DNA of 5,111 bases from an uncultured Collinsella sp. Lineage in GTDB: Bacteria; Actinomycetota; Coriobacteriia; Coriobacteriales; Coriobacteriaceae. The notes under the pieces were generated by a model that was not told where the DNA came from, ran no database searches, and worked only from the letters and a program-made list of their open reading frames with translations. How positions within the stretch are numbered: the stretch's first letter is position 1; each line of letters begins with the position of its first letter. The DNA lies in NCBI GenBank assembly GCA_902475825.1, contig CABSBA010000129.1, positions 1 through 5,111 of the forward strand. Direction: 5' to 3'. Below are positions 4,774 to 5,111 of the stretch, in pieces. A program made the translations under genes and the position numbers.

Positions 4774-5111
4774 TTCACATCACCACCGACGAAATAGCGT
4801 TTTTCGAGCTCGTCGATAAAACGATCCAGCTTACGCCCAACTTGGTAAACCTTTTCGAGTGTGCGGAAAACAGCTTTCTCGTTGTACGCGAGAAGCCCCT
4901 GGGCGTTCACGAAGTACATCAGCTGATTGAGGTTTGTTCCTTCCTTCAGAAGTTCGTGATAGATCTTGTCAATCGACGCCCGATCGACATCGATTTTCTC
5001 AACATTCCCTTTGAGCAGTACGCGACGTGCGTACGAACTGACAGTCATATCAAGGGAATCAGCATTGCTTTCAATTTTCTTTTTTTCTTCCGGCGAGACC
5101 CGGACGTGAAT
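4770..5111 (-). CDS. mobC: MobC-like relaxosome accessory protein, 5' end cut by window
   Basis: An open frame runs from the right edge to TGA 4772-4770, giving 113 visible residues. An internal ATG at 5048 is not the likely start: the 21 codons before it are in frame and encode the first half of a ribbon-helix-helix fold, with strand IHVRVSPEE, helix KKKIESNADSLD, then the second helix TVSSYARRVLLKG. After this comes EGTNLNQLMYFVN, matching the NLNQ block typical of MobC proteins, and a Lys/Glu-rich helical C-terminus. Such proteins bind oriT and help the relaxase open the strands. The gene overlaps the relaxase start by four bases, so the two are translationally coupled. The oriT is probably upstream, beyond 5111; I see no clear oriT here. 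Confidence 0.85.
   Translation of the reverse strand: MHVRVSPEEKKKIESNADSLDMTVSSYARRVLLKGNVEKIDVDRASIDKIYHELLKEGTNLNQLMYFVNAQGLLAYNEKAVFRTLEKVYQVGRKLDRFIDELEKRYFVGGDVK

Noticed and set aside
4770..5111. oriT near the MobC gene
   Set aside because: The whole stretch is coding and I see no nick-site-like sequence with an adjacent inverted repeat; the oriT is probably beyond the right edge.

Overview
The window carries part of a mobilizable element, either a plasmid or an integrated element. The right third holds relaxosome genes on the minus strand: a MobC-like ribbon-helix-helix protein cut by the window edge, then a MobA/VirD2-type relaxase. The host is probably a high-GC Gram-positive, perhaps a gut actinobacterium of the Coriobacteriia type. 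That guess rests on high-GC genes with strong Shine-Dalgarno sites and on the general look of the relaxase and phosphoesterases; no rRNA or housekeeping gene is present to prove it. The relaxase/MobC block looks visibly less GC-rich than the phosphoesterase block, which suggests a mosaic origin.

Layout, left to right. Positions 1-155 (minus) hold the start of an unrecognised protein running to, or ending at, the left edge. Positions 279-857 (plus) encode a 192-residue, almost entirely coiled-coil protein with no recognised family. It converges on a three-gene minus-strand operon at 900-2997. That operon encodes three calcineurin-like metallophosphoesterases, joined by stop/start overlaps (ATGA at 2359-2362, TGATG at 1635-1639). 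The second and third are tandem paralogues, and the first belongs to a different subgroup.

Upstream of the operon (3014-3095) is a compact leader. It has a good ribosome site, a 21-codon reading frame, and a terminator-like hairpin with a T-run that contains the leader stop codon. This looks like a translation-linked attenuator.

Between the leader and the relaxase (3190-3458) is a small locus not explained by the larger genes. It encodes a 41-residue peptide with a hydrophobic centre and a basic tail (minus, 3261-3386). Its ribosome site can be locked in a hairpin, and its 5' leader is complementary in two blocks to its own 3' region. A convergent 24-codon frame with a strong ribosome site (plus, 3190-3264) shares its stop bases. 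The arrangement resembles a type I toxin-antitoxin locus, but the peptide matches no family I can name.

All main genes except the coiled-coil gene read leftward (mobC, relaxase, small peptide, leader, three phosphoesterases). Read-through from the mobilization genes into the cargo is therefore possible, with the leader hairpin as a gate. A reasonable inference is a mobilizable backbone with a maintenance-type peptide and a phosphoesterase cargo whose substrate is unknown.
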